The translations under genes and the position numbers were made by a program. The notes under the pieces are model-generated. The model ran no database searches. It was given only the letters and a program-made list of their open reading frames with translations, and was not told the origin of the DNA. This document shows positions 21,876-29,626 of a DNA stretch of 29,793 nt, piece after piece. How positions within the stretch are numbered: the first letter of the stretch is position 1; each line of letters opens with the position of its first letter. Source of the stretch: Ganoderma boninense (Eukaryota > Basidiomycota > Agaricomycetes > Polyporales > Polyporaceae); NCBI GenBank assembly GCA_002900995.3, contig PJEW03000036.1, forward strand, positions 1 to 29,793, read 5' to 3'.

Positions 21876-22372
21876 TGTCATGAACAGGCATTACAAACTA
21901 CATATATAGTACCAGCCAAGTGTCAAGCCAAGCTTGACATTGCGTCCTTTTGGCGTAGCTGGTACAGCGGCTGGTCTGTTCCTAACATAATGTCAAGCTT
22001 CCAGCAGTCGACGGTTCGACTCCCCTTCTGGCAGAATCTTTGTTGTCTAGATTTGTCATAGGCTGTGACGTGACTTGGGATGTCACAAGGTCACATGCAT
22101 GCTTGGCTGTGACAAATAGAGACAAAGAGCAGGATAGGGGTCCTTCCGAACCGGTCAAAGACTGTCAAGGCTCTGGACCGTCCTGAAGTGGGCGGCTAAC
22201 CCTTGGGGCCACTAGTATATCTAGTTCCACGTGAGGACACGTGCCTTGGAAGGGGGGTAATGTCATGAACAGGCATTACAAACTACATATATAGTACCAG
22301 CCAAGTGTCAAGCCAAGCTTGACATTGCGTCCTTTTGGCGTAGCTGGTACAGCGGCTGGTCTGTTCCTAACA
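21876..22372 (+). mobile_element. TRIM: miniature LTR retrotransposon, intact
   Basis: Two apparently identical 112-bp LTRs (21876-21987 and 22261-22372) start TGTCATGAACAGG and end CTAACA. They flank 273 bp of non-coding interior. The 5-bp target duplication AAGAT sits at 21871-21875 and 22373-22377. A polypurine tract, GGAAGGGGGGTAA (22248-22260), abuts the right LTR, setting plus as the coding sense. The interior has a CACGTG...CACGTG pair and no open frame. No primer-binding site is obvious right after the left LTR. Identical LTRs and a perfect duplication indicate recent insertion. The ends resemble those of the chromovirus at 29141-29612, a likely source of replication proteins. Confidence 0.9.
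22248..22260 (+). other. TRIM polypurine tract
   Basis: GGAAGGGGGGTAA lies immediately 5' of the right LTR. It is the expected plus-strand primer site and shares AAGGGGGGTA with the chromovirus tract at 29601-29612. Confidence 0.75.
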
Positions 22373-22642
22373 AAGATTTTAACCTATTATTGAGTGTTAG
22401 TAGTCTTTTTTATGCTAGAATTATGCTTATACATGCAGTATTAAGCTATATAAGGACAATTTATCAACTAAAGCCTTCAATTGATACTATTTTTGGCTGT
22501 CAAAGTGTGAATCAACCTATAAGTGACCCATACCCAAACCTACAGATCCAGGTCACTTTTTCCAAGATGGCTGATTCAGATTTGTGGCTGATTCATAGCA
22601 TGAGTACCTATAACCTACAGATCCAGGGACTTCAACCAGCAT

Positions 22643-22748
22643 AGATGAGCGGCCCCGTTAACTAACGTACAGGGTCGCTCATCTCAGCCAGTAGTTACTG
22701 GCTGCTAATCCGCGCCCCACGCTCTAATCTCGGGAGGGCGCGGATTAG
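22643..22748. repeat. Three consecutive perfect hairpins
   Basis: AGATGAGCG/CGCTCATCT (22643-22651, 22676-22684), GCCAGTA/TACTGGC with a 2-base loop (22687-22702), and CTAATCCGCGCCC/GGGCGCGGATTAG (22705-22717, 22736-22748). GCGGGATTAG motifs recur downstream to about 22830. The block may be a terminal structure of an unidentified element. Confidence 0.6.
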
Positions 22749-22849
22749 TGGCACCACGGCATGGAGTCAACGGCGGGATTAGGAGCGGGATCACCGCTCG
22801 ATTAACACCTGTGGGGCGGGATTAGCGGTCGCTCAGGTGTCGGACATTC

Positions 22850-23929
22850 GTCCGGCTGGAGCACGAGTTAGAGTAATAGTAATACGGTTTTATTACTGTA
22901 GTTGTTACATGTAGTATACACAATGTCGTACTCTACACACTCTCAATGCAGCCACTGTTCGTGGACCACGTCGTTCACGCATTATGCATGCAGTCCGTGC
23001 ACCGTCGCTCCAACAGTCCAAAACGAGCGAATTTCCGAAGAACGTCGTTATCGAGGCGTCGCGGCCACCCAACCCAGCTCCATGCAGGCGTCGTAGGGCA
23101 GGCGGCCGGCTCTGACGGTATTCAAATACGTCTCCTGGGCCCTAGGACGATTTGTGGTCGCTGAAAGAACCGGAAACGAGCACACAGGTGTCGATCGTGC
23201 TCGTTTACGCGTCGTAAAGCCGCTATTCCCGCCATCGTCGCTTTTTCGTCGTTCCTGGCTCCTTGGGTCTCTAGGGCCTTTGGAACACTTCCCGAAGGGT
23301 CTCCCTGTATCTTCAGCGCAATTTGAGCTACCGGTTTCAAGCCTGCAGCTGCATGGTGCAGATAGTGACGACCCGTCACGATGTGTCGCATCCTTCTCAT
23401 CTGCCAGGTCATCACCATTCAGCCCTGCCTCTGCACCACCACCTGCCCATCCAGCCTCATTGACACCCTGCCTACCTCTGGTGAGTACCCATCCATCCTC
23501 CTGCACCATCCAGCTGCTGATACCATGTCCCTTTGTCTGCCTGGTTCTGCTTTCCTGTTCCAGGGGTATCTGCCTGCTGTCACACCCCAACAAGGTCAGT
23601 TCTCTCTCTCCCCCCCCTTCTACACCATCCCTGCCTCCCCTCAAGCATTCCTCACCTCAATCCTGGGTCTGTAGTGCCGTTCTGGGTCTGCTGCTGAGAT
23701 TTGGACTGCTGGTTTTCCATTGGTGAGTGCCTCTCCTCCTGCCACACCCTCCCCCCGGCACATATGTCCCCATCCAGCATCTTGAAGCCCCTCCCTTCAT
23801 ACAAGCACCCCTTGTGAGTCATTCCCCACCTCCCTGCCACATTCTCCTGCAAAATCAGCCCATCCCTCTTCCCCTGGAATATCCTTTCGAATATATACAG
23901 ACATTTTCCTCAATAAATCGCCCCCAAAA
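22850..23929. other. C/T-rich region with several GTGAGT sites; no gene fixed
   Basis: From about 23340 the plus strand is pyrimidine-rich with CCATCC-type repeats. It has donor-like GTGAGT at 23481, 23723 and 23814, the same hexamer used as the real donor at 23954. This could be an intron-bearing 5' leader of the small gene at 23930 or a degenerate repeat. I could not assemble a coding path. Confidence 0.35.
23890..23898 (+). promoter_or_regulatory. TATA-like element of the small gene
   Basis: ATATATACA lies about 35 bp before the ATG at 23930, close for a fungal core promoter but plausible with a very short leader. Confidence 0.35.
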
Positions 23930-24384
23930 ATGCACTCCCTCAAGAATATTATGGTGAGTGGCTTCGCTCGACCCCCTTGTTTTGTTGCCTTCATTTGAGC
24001 TTGCATCTAGCTTCTTTCCGGTCTTGTCCGCGTCCCAGCTGGCGGCCGCAGGCCCATCCCCTGGGCCCCTCTTGAAAAGGTGAGTCGCGTTGACTGATTT
24101 AGCGGTTCGTACTCATTGTTTCTTGCACCAGGCGTTCGTCGCTAGTGGATTCACCATCACCACTGGTCGCGGCGGTTTGTGCCGCCTCATCAGCCCGGAC
24201 GGCAAACAGGAGTTGGCCTTCATACAGGTGAGCACTTCCGTATTCTTCGGCAGCCCATTCGTTCAAGCTTTTTATTCGATAGCCCAAAGGCAAGGTTCTG
24301 AAGCCTGAGGACCAGGCTTGGTGGGCACGGTCCCTTAACCAGCGTTTCGACTTTTACGAGTCCTACATTCGTCCGTTCTTGTAG
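23930..24384 (+). CDS. Small unrecognised four-exon protein, 96 aa
   Basis: Four exons, 23930-23953, 24011-24079, 24132-24227 and 24283-24384, all start and end in phase 0 and use good GTGAG donors and TAG/CAG acceptors. Introns are 57, 52 and 55 bp, right for this genome. The product starts MHSLKNIM, has a basic Pro/Trp stretch (GGRRPIPWAPLEK), then a compact part with GFTITTGRGGLCRLISPDGK and ELAFIQPKGK. It ends with an aromatic segment, EDQAWWARSLNQRFDFYESY. There is no signal peptide, membrane segment or known motif. It may be the 3' part of a longer gene if upstream GTGAGT sites belong to it. Family unknown. Confidence 0.6.
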
Positions 24385-24628
24385 CTATGTCGGTAGCGGT
24401 CCTCTTGGTGTATAACCACTCCCCAACCACCCCCACTCATGCATGTACGGTCGCAATGGCTAGAATCTAATTCTTCTTGGAGTTGTATACATGCTCGTAG
24501 GCTTTGGGCAATTGTTCGGACGTTCGTAGTCAACAAGTCTCCGACCTGGCTGCGTGATTCCCCTCGTCTGCACGGTCCCAAGCCACACCTGCTCGGCGCG
24601 TGGTCCTCTGCCATCTCATTCCCGTCTT
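24385..24628. other. Short intergenic spacer between convergent genes
   Basis: This is the 3' flank of the 96-aa gene (+) and of the repeat-bearing gene (-). No other feature is visible. Confidence 0.5.
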
Positions 24629-26023
24629 CTACTCCAGCGGCCTCCAGTGCGGCTTCATCGGCAGGGCGGCGTCGCGCGCGTCCGCGTCGGTGGCGACCGC
24701 CATCTCCGCGTCCTCTCGGTCCGTGCGCGTGGCGGGCAGGGCGGCGTGCACGTCCGCGGCGGGCAGGGCGGCGTCGCGCGCGTCCGCGGCGGGCAGGGCG
24801 GCGTCGCGCGCGTCCGCGTCGGTGGCGACCGCCATCTCCGCGCGGCGTGCGCGTGGCGGCAGGGCGCGCGCGGGCAGGGCGGCGTCGCACGCGTCCGTGG
24901 CGAAGAAGGCTGCGTGTGCGTCGGACGTGGTGTTGAGAAGGGCGGCCTCGAGCCCGGCGTCCTGCGCGTCCACGTCGATGGCGACCGTCATTTGCTCGTC
25001 GTCTGGGTCCATGCGCGCGGCAGGCAGGGCGGCGTCGAGCCCGGCGTCCTGCGCGTCCACGTCGATGGCGACCGTCATTTGCTCGTCGTCTGGGTCCATG
25101 CGCGCGGCAGGCAGGGCGGCGTCGAGCCCGGCGTCCTGCGCGTCATCCGTGCCCATGCGCGTGGTGGGAAGGGCGGCGTTGAGCAAGGTGAGGCCTGAGG
25201 CTGCGGACGTTTCGGCGCACCACCCATCGTCGTAACGGCGACGAATATCTCGCTGACTGAACTTTAGCTCTCTAAGGGCCAGAAACCTCTGAATGCCCGC
25301 CACTCGTCGAGGTAAGCGCACCCAGGCCTTGAAATGTGCCGCCGCGCTGTTGCTTGCGTCTCCCTCGTTGTCCCCTGCCTGCACTTCGACATACGACGTC
25401 AGCTGGTAACTGTATAATTGTTGCACCGCGTCGCGGATTTCTTCGTCGTCGATTTGCCGATATTTCAGCGCGCACTGCATCGCCTTCAGTTCCCACTCAT
25501 GGGCTGCAGAACCTCAATGCACTTACCACTCCAACCTGTCCCTTAAGCCACCCAACAAAATGCCCCATCGCTGAAGTCACGTCTCCGCCTTCCGGCTTCT
25601 CCAACGGCATGAATTCCTTGAGTCTGGCGCAGAATTCGGGGTAGATGTGGGCTCCAACTCCGTGGAGATCCGACCAAAAGGCCCAGAGCGAGCGAAGGAT
25701 GGTCGCTATTGTGTCTTCCGCCACGGCCGGTAGGTCGAACTTTGCGAACGCTACGGATTGTTGGAACGCTAATAGGATGCGGATCACTGGGCCGTCAGTG
25801 GGACGCAAGCCGTTCAAAGGCAGGGGAATCTGTTCTGCTGGGTAAATTATGCGACCTCGGCACCAGACACGTACGCACTCACTTGCAGCACCGCGTCCGT
25901 GCCCTGGATCACACAATAGAACTTGAGGTGCATGTGATTATTGGGTGTGCAGGCGTGGAAGACATTGGGCGTAGAGGCAGTCGTCGACATGAGAAGGACG
26001 TTGGCGGGGTCGGGAGACGTCAT
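24629..26023 (-). CDS. Unrecognised protein with 29-residue Asp/Ala-rich repeats, 429 aa
   Basis: Three exons join in phase 0: 26023-25883, 25829-25527 and 25474-24629. The introns are 53 and 52 bp. The start at 26023 gives MTSPDPANVLLMSTTAS. Residues about 20-255 look folded, with YCVIQGTDAVLQIPLPLNG across intron 1, ILRSLWAFWSDLHGVGAHIY and MGHFVGWLKGQVGV before intron 2, then Lys/Arg/Glu-rich helices. I recognise no domain. Residues from about 265 on are an Asp/Ala/Pro-rich tail made of 29-residue repeats (AALPAARMDPDDEQMTVAID plus DVDAQDAGLD) and shorter DARDAALPAA units. The stop is at 24629. No signal peptide or membrane segment is seen. The gene lies head-to-tail, 183 bp after the next minus gene. 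Confidence 0.6.
24660..25150. repeat. In-frame tandem repeats (87-bp and short GC-rich units)
   Basis: An 87-bp unit is repeated perfectly or nearly so at 24951-25037 and 25038-25124, with a partial third copy following. At 24660-24840 a shorter GCGTCGCGCGCGTCCGC-type unit recurs, with one longer block (about 24660-24720 and 24770-24840) duplicated. Unit length is a multiple of three, so the minus-strand frame survives. Confidence 0.85.
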
Positions 26024-26206
26024 GATTGCAATAGGTGAGATGATAGACGTGAAGGCGAGGCGCCGGGAGCCGCATATCCTTTGAACGATCACGTGCTGAA
26101 CACGTGGTAGCCCAGTTCGCCAGACGTAAACACCATGAGAGAGAGGCACTACGTAGTACATTGCACATGTCTATGCAACCAGTCATAACGCCTGCAGTTG
26201 GTGCAG

Positions 26207-27084
26207 TTAGACGACATGAGGTAACGGGATCTGCACCAGGATTCCGGGGGAGGTGAGGCAGGGCAGGTTATGAGCGTTTATGTCAATGCTTTGGGCTTCT
26301 CGTGGATCCTCCGCCTGATGAACCTCACTGGCGTAACCATCCTGCAGGTCCAGTCTAACGACATCCATGGCGTCCTCCTGCGTATCCGTTTCTCTCTCCG
26401 GCTGCTCCACTTGGACTCCTATCTCGCTCCATACCCGCATGTCGAATATCGTTTCGGCAGCCTTGGTATGCTCGAGCAGATAGATACGCCTGTAATGGAA
26501 TATTTCCTTCACGACCGTCGTTATTTGTCATTCCTTAAAGGCGAGAACATGACGTACCATGGGGAAAAATTCCTTAGCCAGGCGTGCTAATCCTCCAACT
26601 GTCGGTGACATGTCCAACTGGTCAGAGTATCGGGGGTGCGGCGTGACGTGGGGGATGAGGTCGCGGTAGCCTTCCCAATCGAACGGCATCATTCGAGGAT
26701 CCCTGGTGGCCCAAGCGTGGACGGTGATCAGGAAGACCCTCGTGGCGGTCCACGCTTCCATGGGGTGGAACCACATCTCGCACCACGGAGTCTCCATGTA
26801 CGCCAGCGCAACCTCGAGCATCTTCACATCATCTTCTGTGGCCCCATGTACACACAGCGGAACCTGAAACCGCATCAGGGAGCGCGTACATCGGCGCGTG
26901 TTCCAAACGTGCTTACCGTAAGTTTCCAGCGCGGCCCTCGCATCGCTCGTAGATAGTACTTCAGGTCCTTCCACGACGCCTGCGTGCCCGGCGGTGGCGC
27001 GGCACTCCGATTCCACCTCGTGAAGAGAAACACCCGCAGCGGCCACGTATCGGGTTCGGGAAGAGCAAGTTTCAGCGAGGACAT
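26207..27084 (-). CDS. Unrecognised protein, about 245 aa (3' end uncertain)
   Basis: Exon 1 (27084-26917, 56 codons) starts at the first ATG of the frame carrying WPLRVFLFTRWNR and SWKDLKYYLRAMRGPRWKLT. The donor GTAAGC and acceptor TTTCAG (26916-26864) join it in phase 0 to exon 2 (26863-26558). Exon 2 encodes VPLCVHGATEDDVKMLEVAL and a Trp/Met-rich segment, METPWCEMWFHPMEAWTA. It goes on to PFDWEGYRDLIPHV and GGLARLAKEFFPM. After GTACGT at 26557 there are two phase-compatible choices. A weaker acceptor (CTCGAG, ending 26471) gives an acidic Gln/Glu/Asp-rich tail stopping at 26207. The stronger ACAG acceptor (ending 26490) gives a 44-residue tail stopping at 26355. A longer uninterrupted frame running up to 27307 ignores the exon 1 splice and is rejected. 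No domain is recognised. Confidence 0.55.
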
Positions 27085-27324
27085 CGTGGAGCGAGATGCA
27101 CAAGGTGGGGAGGTGGCGCCTTTCCACCTCTGCTTCAGTACCGTTCGTTCGGCACGTGATCTTGGTTGTCGGCCCGGGCGGGGGCGGAGATTTTCCAAGT
27201 GCGATTTGGCGAGCTTTTGCTCTGGGGTTGCAGACGGTCTCGGCCTCTTGTAGCGCCATACAACGGTTGTAGTGCAGGCGGGCGTGTGATGATCTCACGT
27301 ATTCCATGCGACCGACGCGAACCG

Positions 27325-27333
27325 TATATAAAG
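27325..27333 (+). promoter_or_regulatory. TATA box of the divergent plus-strand gene
   Basis: TATATAAAG ends 30 bp before the ATG at 27364. Together with the minus gene starting at 27084 it defines a 280-bp divergent promoter. Confidence 0.6.
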
Positions 27334-27363
27334 ACCTCGCATCTACAGCCTACCTGTCGTGAC

Positions 27364-27652
27364 ATGGCATTGAAGCGTCACCTCTCTCAGCCGTCTGCAG
27401 GCGCAACGCCTGCCCGCAAAGCCCCTCGCCTAGCATTGGACATCGACATACCCTCATCCCCTCATACGGTGTCGAGCGGGGGATCGTGCGTTGGAGTGTT
27501 TGGTTGTTTTGGGTGTGTATGGATGGATGGATAGGTGGTTGGTTTATTGGTGGGCTCCAGTTGTGTTGGTAGTTTGAGGTACCCAAGTAACGCACTGCCA
27601 CAAGGTGTATGGGTTTTCCAGGTTTCCCGAAATTGACCTCGTCAAGTTCTTG
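27364..27652 (+). pseudogene. 5' fragment of an unrecognised gene, cut off by repeats
   Basis: An ATG right after a strong TATA box opens MALKRHLSQPSAGATPARKA followed by PRLALDIDIPSSPHTVSSGG. This is basic and Ser/Pro-rich, like a nuclear protein's disordered start. A GTGCGT donor at 27486 can join in phase to FPEIDLVKFL (27622-27652), before a GTGAGG donor. No credible continuation follows: the hairpin array begins at about 27725. The 136-bp intron contains a TGGATGGATGG run. I read this as the surviving head of a gene truncated by insertion; a functional short gene is possible. Confidence 0.35.
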
Positions 27653-27724
27653 GTGAGGAAGGAAAGACAGAAACCTTGGGTTGCCTGCTGCGTTTCTTGA
27701 AGCTGGGTTCGAAGATGTGAAGTG

Positions 27725-28234
27725 CTACCTATTTGCTGGTAGGGCACTGCTTGAACGGACAGAGTTTCCCCCTATACGTAGTGGGTGCTGTGTCTGTCCT
27801 CTCGTCCGGTACGTGTGTGTCTGTCGGAGACACCTGGTTGGAGTATCTCTCGGTAGATACTCTGCTTTTGGTATGAAACAAGCCTTTGCTGTTTCAAACC
27901 ACTGGGTGAGCAGCTGCTTGACGGCTCAAGCTACTGTCTGCTCCGTGTTGATCTGATCCAGTTGATCAGATCCTTGGTGATCTAGTCCGGTTGACCAGAT
28001 CCTTGGTGATCTAGTCCGGTTGACCAGATCCTCGTAATCTAGTCCAGTTGACTAGATTCTTGTGATCTAGTCCGGTTGACTAGATCCTTGTGTAGTTTGG
28101 TCCGTTGACCAGTGACTACTCTAGTGTGGCACTTGCTCAGGCAACTGTTTGCCTCCAGTGCAGGACACTAGCTTCAACAAGCCTTCTTGCTTGTTGGCTG
28201 CTGACCTGACCCTTATTGATCTGGCTGATCAATA
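27725..28234. repeat. Array of at least 15 consecutive, mostly different hairpins
   Basis: Perfect short inverted repeats follow one another. Non-repetitive ones: CTACC/GGTAG (27725), GTGTCT/AGACAC (27817), GAGTATCT/AGATACTC (27841), TGAAACA/TGTTTCA (27874) and GCTTGA/TCAAGC (27916). Five tandem 23-bp units start at 27950, 27979, 28008, 28036 and 28064. Then come TGGTC/GACCA (28098), AGGCAA/TTGCCT (28139), AGTG/CACT (28157), CAACAAGC/GCTTGTTG (28175) and TATTGATC/GATCAATA (28214). Loops are 4-9 bases. No open frame crosses the block. The five tandem units covary (see findings). The role is unknown; it could be part of a long LTR or an untranslated RNA. Confidence 0.8.
27950..28086 (-). repeat. 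Five-copy 28-29 bp palindromic tandem repeat
   Basis: Each unit is a 9-bp arm, a 5-base CRGTT loop, a 9-bp arm and a spacer of about 6 bases (CTTGGT type). Unit 1 arms are GATCTGATC/GATCAGATC, unit 4 AATCTAGTC/GACTAGATT, unit 5 GATCTAGTC/GACTAGATC; all pair fully. Units 2 and 3 pair fully, with one G-U, only in a minus-strand RNA. Confidence 0.85.
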
Positions 28235-28326
28235 GGTGGATGTCAAGCTGAGTGGGGTAGTGGAAAGCTGAGAGACTGGTGGGTGGTGATTGCTTGGATC
28301 CTTCTCTGGGGCCATTTTCAGTCCAG

Positions 28327-28334
28327 TATTTATA
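28327..28334 (-). promoter_or_regulatory. TATA box between the pentamer array and the hairpin array
   Basis: The minus strand reads TATAAATA within CAGTA...TACTG. Transcription leftward would put the GAA/TTC array upstream as an activator region and the hairpin array in the transcript. Confidence 0.45.
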
Positions 28335-28420
28335 CTGTCCTGAAGAGCTTCCAGAGACTTCTAAGTACATGACAAATGGCTCTTGATGAGATTACAAATC
28401 ACTGTTCCATATCATTCTAG

Positions 28421-28790
28421 AAGCTTCTATGCTCTTCCGGTCTTTCTAAGACCTTTCCGGCATGTTCCGGTTGTTTCTATGCCCTTCTTGAGCTTTCCAG
28501 ATCCTTCTTTTCTGGAATGTTCTGGTGTCTCCTGGCATCTCCTAGATAGTTCTCAAGCCTTGTGGAATGTTCTGGACTGTTCCAGAAATTTCCATCCCCA
28601 TCTAGAGTGCAGAATATTCCGGAATGTTCTAGAGCCTTGTGGAGTATTCTGGCTTGTTCCAGAAGTTTCCATCTGCTTCTAGGACACAATACACTTCCAG
28701 TATGTTCTTAGAACTTTGTAGATTGTTCTAGAACCTTCTGGAATGTTCCGGAAACTTCCAGTCACCTCTAGGATGCTTCAGCAGCTTCCA
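28421..28790. promoter_or_regulatory. Heat-shock-element-like array of GAA/TTC pentamers
   Basis: GAA and TTC alternate at 5-bp spacing over long runs. At 28726-28758 seven units are exact (TTC GAA TTC GAA TTC GAA TTC). At 28612-28669 twelve consecutive units keep the phase, eight of them exact. At 28565-28592 six units keep it, five exact. Looser TTCCGG/TTCTAG repeats extend left to about 28421. Alternating nGAAn pentamers are the known binding site of heat-shock factor trimers. With the TATA box at 28327 this looks like a heat-type promoter or LTR U3. No stress response is shown by sequence alone. Confidence 0.65.
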
Positions 28791-29140
28791 GAAGACCCTA
28801 CATGTTTCGGGCTTCTTCTAGTGCTTGTTATAAGCATCTGAGACCTTTTGGTGTCCCCATATTTTGTCTGGTGGACTATTCCAGGTTTGCCCCTTCTTGT
28901 GGCAAGAGACAGCAGATAGAGAACATAGCTGAGGGTAAGAGTTTTGGTTGTAGACGAGGTGATATTGAGCCAGTTAATGCCGCTCTGGAATTTTAGACAG
29001 TATGTCTGCATGGGAATAAGCCAATGCCACAACTCTTTTGTTGGGTGGCCTTGCCACAGGACATGTGGGTTTGAGCTTCTCCTATAGTTTGCTTTGGTAG
29101 AAGCCCTGTCCATGTGCCAATCCCTTTTGGTGCATGACAT
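28791..29140 (-). pseudogene. Possible Copia-type pol scrap (weak)
   Basis: One minus frame contains TTKTLTLSYVLYLLSLAT (about 28910-28965), resembling the LTL-x-x-VLYVPSLA stretch of Ty1/Copia polyproteins near protease and pre-integrase. Nothing else in the frame confirms it and no catalytic residues are seen. The Gypsy LTR at 29141 was inserted next to this DNA; GACAT at 29136-29140 is the expected target-duplication position. Confidence 0.25.
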
Positions 29141-29600
29141 TGTTACGACTGGCTGTCGAGTAAGATCAGGGAGGAGGCTTACGAGACGAGCAAGGGCGTC
29201 GACGAGCACTTGTGCAGCGAGAGCGGAGCAGGGCTCGACAGTCAGGCTGGAGACAAGATGTATTGAGCGAGTAAGTAACGAGCGAGAATACAGCGAGGCT
29301 TACCTGGAGACAAGAGGTCGAAACTGAGGTCTCCAGGTAGCAAAGTACAGGCCTTATATACATGTAACGGACAATGGGAACCGGGGACAATAGGTAACTA
29401 TGGACACGGGAACCAGTGGAAGAACAATGGTATGTAGTACAATGACAACGGGAACGATGGGTGACAGGAGTTATTGTACTGCGAGAACCAGGGACAGGTT
29501 TGCTAAACAACGGAGGACAATAAGGACGACACGGGAGGCAAACAGTCCGAAAAGGAAAAGAGAGACGCCGGGGTAGGCGCCGAGCGTGCCGTTCATGACA
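29141..29600 (-). mobile_element. 3' LTR of a Ty3/Gypsy chromovirus
   Basis: On the minus strand the 460-bp unit begins TGTCATGAACGGC and ends CGTAACA. It is preceded by a polypurine tract and the chromodomain end of the polyprotein, so it is the 3' LTR. It holds a TATATAAGG box (about 29352-29361) and, just downstream, an 11-bp perfect inverted repeat (29301-29311, 29329-29339). The 5' LTR and the other target duplication lie beyond the window. Confidence 0.85.
29301..29339 (-). other. Stem-loop at the predicted LTR transcript start
   Basis: TACCTGGAGAC (29301-29311) pairs with GTCTCCAGGTA (29329-29339), with a 17-base loop. It starts about 15 bp downstream of the LTR TATA box on the minus strand, where the R region and RNA 5' end would fall. 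Confidence 0.6.
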
Positions 29601-29612
29601 ATACCCCCCTTC
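29601..29612 (-). other. Polypurine tract of the chromovirus
   Basis: The minus strand reads GAAGGGGGGTAT directly before the LTR start. It is the primer site for plus-strand DNA synthesis and shares AAGGGGGGTA with the TRIM. Confidence 0.8.
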
Positions 29613-29626
29613 TAAGGATCGTGTCC

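Larger units (their letters stand above)
21698..22640. mobile_element. AT-rich host element split by the TRIM; degenerate inverted ends
   Basis: Composition turns abruptly AT-rich next to the truncated MULE. GGTTGATTGGGATCTGTA on the left (near 21701, with GATTGGGATCTGTA repeated near 21745) is mirrored on the right by CCTACAGATCC repeats (near 22540 and 22615) and TTCAACC (near 22631). These look like decayed terminal inverted repeats. The TRIM lies inside it, so this element is older than the TRIM. Exact ends and target duplication could not be fixed and no transposase was found. Confidence 0.45.

Noticed and set aside
21988..22050. Primer-binding site or tRNA-derived segment after the TRIM left LTR (GGTTCGACTCC)
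   Set aside because: The motif recalls a T-arm, but the stem does not pair and it is not at the LTR border.
24439..25235. Plus-strand open frames of 165-214 codons
   Set aside because: They are shadows of the GC-rich repeat on the opposite strand; the minus frame joins in phase to two upstream exons, the plus frames join to nothing.
26528..27307. Single 259-codon minus frame as one exon
   Set aside because: Its upstream half is out of frame with a better exon that splices in phase at 26916/26864; the single frame reads through a good intron.
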